A stretch of DNA of 62,854 nucleotides, taken from a virus. How positions within the stretch are numbered: the stretch's first letter is position 1; every line of letters starts with the position of its first letter. Below the pieces are notes generated by a model, which saw only the letters and a program-made list of their open reading frames with translations, was not told the DNA's origin and did not search any database. The DNA lies in the IMG/VR virus record IMGVR_UViG_3300044634_002660, positions 1 through 62,854 of that record, one strand, 5' to 3'. Positions 58,773 through 62,854 of the stretch are shown here, one piece after another. The translations under genes were made by a program, and so were the position numbers.

Positions 58773-59986
58773 ACTACGAAGTTAGATTGCTGAATTCTCT
58801 TATTCAGTCAAACGATTATGTAACAGCAGTAAATGAAGGCGTTGAAAATGTCTTCATGGAATATAGGGATGTGTGGAACTTCATTGTTTCTCACTATGAT
58901 GAACACAAAAAGGTTCCATCAAAAGAAACAGTAAAGCAACATCATCCGGAGTTTGAGTTTTATGCAACTCCAGAACCAATTAAATATTATATTGAAGAAG
59001 CAAAGAAAGGATCTTTGTCTTATCAAACAAGAGTTCTTGTGTCAAAGACAAACGGTTTACTTAGTGAGGCTGGTCCTAAAGAAGCGTTAGCTTACTTGAT
59101 GGAAAATACATCAGCTCTTTATAAGTATTCAAGCAATCTTAAGGATACAGACTTAGTTGGTGAGTGGAAGGATAGAGCCTCTGATCTTCGTGAAAGATCA
59201 CAGAAAGGTTTTGGTGAACTCCAAGGAATCCCAAGTGGAATTAAAGTTATTGATAAACAGTTTGGTGGATGGCAACCCGGAGACTTTGTTGTTCTATTGG
59301 GATGGACAGGCGTTGGCAAGTCATTCATTGCAAGGTTGTTTGCAGTTAATGCTTGGAAAGCAGGATACCGACCTCTTATTATTTCTCTTGAAATGAATAA
59401 ACAACAAGAGGGTCAGCGCCTAGACACTTTGCTTAACAACGGAGAGGGACATTTTACAAATACCGATCTTGTTCGTGCAAACCCAAGTATCGTTGATAGT
59501 TATGACGAATGGGCTTCAAGCACCTTTGAGGGCAAGCACCCAATGTATCTTGTGACATCAGAGGGTCTTGAGACTGCTGACCAGAACATGGTTCAAGCAA
59601 AGATTGACCAGTATCGCCCTGATATTGTTATTCTTGATTATCACGGTCTATTTGACGATGCTTCCGGTGCCAGAAATGAAACTGAGAAAGCAAAGAATCT
59701 TTCAAAGGCTTTCAAGCGTATGGCAGTTAAGAATGGTGTACCCATCATTGATGTTGCTGCTGTAACGATGAATGATGGTCACTCAGAGAGACCGCCTGAA
59801 TTAGAAGAAGTAGCGTGGAGTAAGCAGTTGGCTTATGACGCAGACCTAGTTCTTGCAATTCAGCGCGAATACAATTCAGACTTATTTCAAGTCGTATCAA
59901 GAAAGGTAAGAAGATCCACTCAATTTGGTTTCTTTTTGAGATGGAATTTAGAAACAGGGAAATGGGAAGAAGAATGGGATATTTAA
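58769..59986 (+). CDS. DnaB-like replicative helicase
   Basis: A 405-residue protein. The helical N-terminal part is followed by a RecA-type core with GIPSGIKVIDKQFGGWQPGD, Walker A GWTGVGKS (about residues 177-184), LIISLEMNKQQEGQR and Walker B DIVILDYHGLF. A KVRRSTQFGFFLRWN ending follows. It would unwind DNA at the fork as a hexamer with the primase encoded two genes later. It is shorter than the usual 450-470 residues, with a reduced N-terminal domain. Confidence 0.92.
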   Translation: MNYEVRLLNSLIQSNDYVTAVNEGVENVFMEYRDVWNFIVSHYDEHKKVPSKETVKQHHPEFEFYATPEPIKYYIEEAKKGSLSYQTRVLVSKTNGLLSEAGPKEALAYLMENTSALYKYSSNLKDTDLVGEWKDRASDLRERSQKGFGELQGIPSGIKVIDKQFGGWQPGDFVVLLGWTGVGKSFIARLFAVNAWKAGYRPLIISLEMNKQQEGQRLDTLLNNGEGHFTNTDLVRANPSIVDSYDEWASSTFEGKHPMYLVTSEGLETADQNMVQAKIDQYRPDIVILDYHGLFDDASGARNETEKAKNLSKAFKRMAVKNGVPIIDVAAVTMNDGHSERPPELEEVAWSKQLAYDADLVLAIQREYNSDLFQVVSRKVRRSTQFGFFLRWNLETGKWEEEWDI

Positions 59987-60162
59987 TCGGTAAAAAGTTC
60001 ATCCAAGGTGAGGCTAAAGACATTGAAACAATCGTTAAACTTAGGCCTTGGATTGAAGATGAATGGAAAGCTGTTCATGGAATTTTTAAAAGCACAAACT
60101 TAAAGACAGATTACGATGCCGATAAAAACATCTTCAGATTTAAAATCATTTTCAATATTTAG
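59974..60162 (+). CDS. Small hypothetical protein between helicase and primase
   Basis: A 62-residue protein from ATG 59974, with a GAAGAAGA run ahead; 59962 is a further in-frame ATG. It starts within the last codons of the helicase. Sequence MGYLIGKKFIQGEAKDIETI and later DADKNIFRFKIIFNI give an alpha/beta mix. Unknown function. Confidence 0.5.
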   Translation: MGYLIGKKFIQGEAKDIETIVKLRPWIEDEWKAVHGIFKSTNLKTDYDADKNIFRFKIIFNI

Positions 60163-60163
60163 T

Positions 60164-61057
60164 ATGGAATCACAAATTCGTGAACTTTTTGAGAAAAACA
60201 ATATTAGTATTGAATCTCAGAATGCTCAAGAGTTTAATCTGTACTGTCCTTTTCATAAGAACAGGAATAGCCCAGCATTCTTTATAAATACAAAGACTGG
60301 TCTATGGCAATGCTTTAACCCATCATGCGGAAAGAAAGGTAACTTTCGTCAGTTATACAAACAGATAACTGGCAAGCCGTATGGTAAGGATATAAAGCTA
60401 GACCCTGTATCTTTGAAGAAAGAGATTGACAATGGTTTTCGTAAACAACCCCATATTGAAGAGTTAGAAATCTCTGATATTGAGATTGACTACGACAATG
60501 ACGAAGATCTCTTGAGTGTTAAAACATTGATTGATAGAGGTCTTACAGCAGAAACGCTGTTGCACTTTGAAGTCGGTTACTCAAGAGTAAAAGAAAGGGT
60601 CGTTATTCCAGTAAGAGATCAGCAGTACAAGCTGGTTGGCTTTATTGGAAGAGCAACAAAAGCAGAACAAGAACCTCGATATCTTTATAATAAAGGTTTC
60701 AAGAGGGCTGACATTCTTTTTAATATACAGAATGCAAAGAAATATGATTCTTGCATAATTGTAGAAGGAAGTATTGATGCCATGAAGGTTCATCAGGCTG
60801 GTTTCCCAAATGTTATATCAACATTAGGAGCACAGTTGTCTGCTAACCAAATAAAAATCATCAAGCGGTGCTTTGATAAAATCATCATATTTTCGGATGA
60901 TGATGATGCAGGAAAGGCAATGCGAGATGATATAATAAAGCTCTGCTGTGGTAAAGAGATTTACACGGTAGAAAACACTACGGGTTGCAAAGACCCTGGT
61001 GAAATGACAAGTATGCAAATACAAGAAATAATCAACAATAAAATAAACACACTATAG
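60164..61057 (+). CDS. DnaG-type primase (zinc ribbon plus Toprim)
   Basis: A 297-residue protein from ATG 60164, directly after the previous stop. An ATG at 60116 would add 16 residues unlike primases. The zinc ribbon CPFHKN...CFNPSCGKKG is at about residues 28-62. The Toprim core has VIPVRDQQYKLVGFIGRATK, IIVEGSIDAMKVHQAG and IIFSDDDDAGKAMRDD with the catalytic Glu and Asp cluster. It lacks the C-terminal helicase-binding domain of full DnaG (about 580 residues), like compact phage primases. Confidence 0.88.
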   Translation: MESQIRELFEKNNISIESQNAQEFNLYCPFHKNRNSPAFFINTKTGLWQCFNPSCGKKGNFRQLYKQITGKPYGKDIKLDPVSLKKEIDNGFRKQPHIEELEISDIEIDYDNDEDLLSVKTLIDRGLTAETLLHFEVGYSRVKERVVIPVRDQQYKLVGFIGRATKAEQEPRYLYNKGFKRADILFNIQNAKKYDSCIIVEGSIDAMKVHQAGFPNVISTLGAQLSANQIKIIKRCFDKIIIFSDDDDAGKAMRDDIIKLCCGKEIYTVENTTGCKDPGEMTSMQIQEIINNKINTL

Positions 61058-61065
61058 GAGAAATC

Positions 61066-61713
61066 ATGTTTGAAACAATTAAAACACTTAAAGATCTGGA
61101 AAAGAATGTAGTTCCAGCACAAAACACACAAAAGAGCGGAGTGAAGAAATACTTCACCGTAGCATCAGGCGAGTCCTACCGTATTCGCTTTCGTCAGGAG
61201 CTTACAGAAGATGCTAAGTACTTTGACGAAGAGAATGGTACTGGATTAACAATCCCTGTTGTAACTTCACCAATCAACTGGAAGTGGAGAGCAGCATCAA
61301 CTGCCGGTATTGCCAAGTTTAACTACCGTTGCTGGGCAACAGAGCAGTCTGTTCACGACAAGGCATGGCGACCAAAGCCTCACTTGGTAATCAACATTGC
61401 TGTTGAGGTTGAGCCGGGTGTATGGGAACCGCGTGTTATTGACACTACCTTTAACCAGCGCCATGTTGGACTTATCCTTATTGAATACGCAAAGGAATTT
61501 GGAACAATTACTGACCGTTACTATAAGATCTCTCGTACAGGTTCGGGTCCATCAGATACTAACTACAACTTAATCCCTCTTGAGTCTACAGAGATGCCTG
61601 AGAACATTAAGTCTTTGCCAATGCATGACCTTAATACTCTCTATATGACACTCTCATATGATAAGCAAGAGAAGTTCTTTACTACAGGAGAGGTAGCCAA
61701 GGATTCTTGGTGA
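61066..61713 (+). CDS. Probable single-stranded DNA-binding protein
   Basis: A 215-residue protein with AGGAG before the start (MFETIKTLKDLEKNVVPAQN). A beta-rich core (ASGESYRIRFRQELTEDAKY, INWKWRAASTAGIAKFNYRC, HLVINIAVEVEPGVWEPRVI) suggests an OB-type fold. Codon choice is GC-richer, as for an abundant protein, and a terminator follows. Placement between primase and polymerase makes an SSB-like role likely, but no SSB signature was recognised. Confidence 0.55.
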   Translation: MFETIKTLKDLEKNVVPAQNTQKSGVKKYFTVASGESYRIRFRQELTEDAKYFDEENGTGLTIPVVTSPINWKWRAASTAGIAKFNYRCWATEQSVHDKAWRPKPHLVINIAVEVEPGVWEPRVIDTTFNQRHVGLILIEYAKEFGTITDRYYKISRTGSGPSDTNYNLIPLESTEMPENIKSLPMHDLNTLYMTLSYDKQEKFFTTGEVAKDSW

Positions 61714-61730
61714 TGTAAAGATGGTGAAGG

Positions 61731-61758
61731 GGGGTCTGTGTAAAAGCAGACCCCTTTA
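61731..61758 (+). terminator. Intrinsic terminator after SSB-like gene
   Basis: GGGGTCTG (61731-61738) pairs perfectly with CAGACCCC (61747-61754), with an 8-base loop, and is followed by TTTAATC. It lies 18 bases after the stop codon. Confidence 0.82.
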
Positions 61759-61771
61759 ATCATGTAACGGT

Positions 61772-62287
61772 ATGAATAATAAATCAATCGTATTAGACCT
61801 TGACGGTGTAATATCAGATATCTCCCAGTCAATTGACAAAAGGCTTCCAGAGCCAAAAGACTATTCTGATTGGTTAATAACAGACTCCAATAGTGAAGAA
61901 GCTATGGCTATCTTTAATGATCCATTGTTTTGGAAGAACATGAAGCCATACGAGGATGCGTGGCACCAAATTAACTATTGGTTTGAAAGTGGCATTGATG
62001 TCCACATCGTAACCGCAAGGCGATGCAAGGCCGCTATGGAACAGACAGAGCCTTGGTTGGACTTATGGCGTATTAGTACGACAAAGCCAATCTTTACAAA
62101 CATTCATGAAAAGCATAAGGTGATTCATGGATTAAATCCACAATTTGTGGTGGAGGATAACCCGAACGAGGTTCGGATTCTTTTAAATGAGGGTATCAAT
62201 GCTTTTCTGCGTAAGCAGTGGTACAATCAAAAGCACTGGGATGAACTCCCGACAATAGACACGCTTTACGACTTAGATTGGAATTAA
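61772..62287 (+). CDS. HAD-family 5-prime-nucleotidase-like protein
   Basis: A 171-residue protein with HAD motifs: SIVLDLDGVISDIS (nucleophile Asp and acid Asp), HIVTARR (motif II) and FVVEDNPNEVRILL (motif IV). Size and order fit cytosolic 5-prime(3-prime)-deoxyribonucleotidase or phage nucleotidase/polynucleotide phosphatase relatives. It may trim nucleotide pools along with ThyX and the reductase. Substrate is inferred. Confidence 0.78.
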   Translation: MNNKSIVLDLDGVISDISQSIDKRLPEPKDYSDWLITDSNSEEAMAIFNDPLFWKNMKPYEDAWHQINYWFESGIDVHIVTARRCKAAMEQTEPWLDLWRISTTKPIFTNIHEKHKVIHGLNPQFVVEDNPNEVRILLNEGINAFLRKQWYNQKHWDELPTIDTLYDLDWN

Positions 62288-62288
62288 A

Positions 62289-62854
62289 ATGGATTTCGTG
62301 CATCTGCACTGCCATTCAGAGTATTCACTACTTGATGGAATGAGTACGCCACAAGAGATTGCAAACATCTCTAGTATTAACGGACAGTACGCTGCTGCTA
62401 TTACTGATCATGGCACAATGGGTGGAGTTTTGAAGTTTCAAGATGCCTGTGACAAAGAGGGCGTAAAGCCCTTGTTCGGTGTTGAGGCTTACTTCGTACC
62501 ATCGATTGATACTGACCAACAAACAAAGTATGAGCGGTTTCACCTCATCTTGTTGGCAAAGAATAATGTTGGCCTTAATAAACTTTTTAAAATGTCACAA
62601 CTTGGTTGGACTAAGAACTTTTATTATAAACCACGCATTGACTTCGAATTGCTGGAGCAAATGGTGGACAATGACATCATTGCATTGTCGGGCTGTATGG
62701 GTGGTGCAATCTCCAAGGCGATTGAAGCAGGCAACTATGCGAGAGCAGAGCAGTTGTCCGAGCGCTTTATCAAAATTTTTGGTGATGACTTCTACTATGA
62801 GATTCAGGCATGGAACCCAAAGAAGTTAAATGACGAATTGATTCGCTTGGCAAA
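62289..62854 (+). CDS. dnaE: DNA polymerase III alpha-like (DnaE), N-terminal part; cut by window end
   Basis: The frame from ATG 62289 is open to the end of the window (about 188 residues). The opening DFVHLHCHSEYSLLDGMSTP is the PHP domain of bacterial C-family DNA polymerases, and AAITDHGTMGGVLKFQDAC, GVEAYFVPS and HLILLAKNNVGLNKLFKMS follow in order. It would be the phage replicative polymerase, working with the helicase and primase just upstream. The polymerase core lies beyond the window. Confidence 0.93.
   Translation, partial: MDFVHLHCHSEYSLLDGMSTPQEIANISSINGQYAAAITDHGTMGGVLKFQDACDKEGVKPLFGVEAYFVPSIDTDQQTKYERFHLILLAKNNVGLNKLFKMSQLGWTKNFYYKPRIDFELLEQMVDNDIIALSGCMGGAISKAIEAGNYARAEQLSERFIKIFGDDFYYEIQAWNPKKLNDELIRLA

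Overview
The window is a contiguous piece of a tailed double-stranded DNA phage genome of siphovirus type, AT-rich and densely coding. Both ends cut genes: a minus-strand gene of unknown function at base 1 and a DnaE-type DNA polymerase gene at base 62854. The host is probably an actinobacterium. A WhiB-like iron-sulfur regulator (58235-58528), a class II B12-dependent ribonucleotide reductase, an Rpf-like muralytic domain and a class-E-like sortase domain point that way. Secreted proteins with long Thr/Pro linkers like the one at 16467-17948 are, from memory, common in freshwater low-GC Actinobacteria (acI/Nanopelagicales type). The host assignment is inference.

Layout. (1) 1-6415, minus strand: small accessory genes, including an FmdB-like zinc ribbon, an HslV/proteasome-beta-like peptidase, a MazG/DUF1599-like protein, a two-HTH protein, a DUF2746-like membrane protein and ThyX. 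Here a tRNA-Asn gene lies next to a short segment nearly identical to helix 69-71 of bacterial 23S rRNA. (2) 6416-6599: divergent AT-rich control region. (3) 6600-10001: glycosyltransferase and ribonucleotide reductase. (4) 10059-14953: head module with portal, prohead protease fused to scaffold (with nested starts) and HK97-fold capsid protein, closed by a terminator. (5) 15040-24983: decoration and fibre-like proteins, a secreted Fn3/Thr-rich protein, a lysis cassette, a 26-residue cysteine-rich peptide and a fibre series ending in a histidine-rich protein. (6) 24991-29773: an accessory cassette with a 2-oxoglutarate/Fe(II) oxygenase and a flavin-dependent halogenase. (7) 29815-33406: head-tail connectors, tail terminator, major tail protein and frameshifted tail assembly chaperones. 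(8) 33453-48659: one 5068-codon tape measure gene carrying muralytic, zinc-finger, metzincin, sortase and pre-toxin-like segments separated by three copies of a repeat. (9) 48659-56188: distal tail, baseplate and fibre genes plus an HNH nuclease. (10) 56224-62854: replication genes (metallophosphoesterase, MerR-like and WhiB-like regulators, DnaB helicase, primase, probable ssDNA-binding protein, nucleotidase, DnaE polymerase).

The structural and replication genes read rightwards as long overlapping operons divided by three clear terminators, after the capsid, major tail and ssDNA-binding-like genes. Several promoters share a TGTATAAT-like -10 box. Some lie so close to the start codon that the mRNA would be leaderless. 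No integrase, terminase, CRISPR array or insertion sequence was seen.

Two observations stand out. The first is the 23S rRNA-like element, which has its own promoter and terminator-like hairpin on the antisense strand. The second is the giant tape measure protein, which looks like a delivery platform for cell-wall and toxin-like modules.
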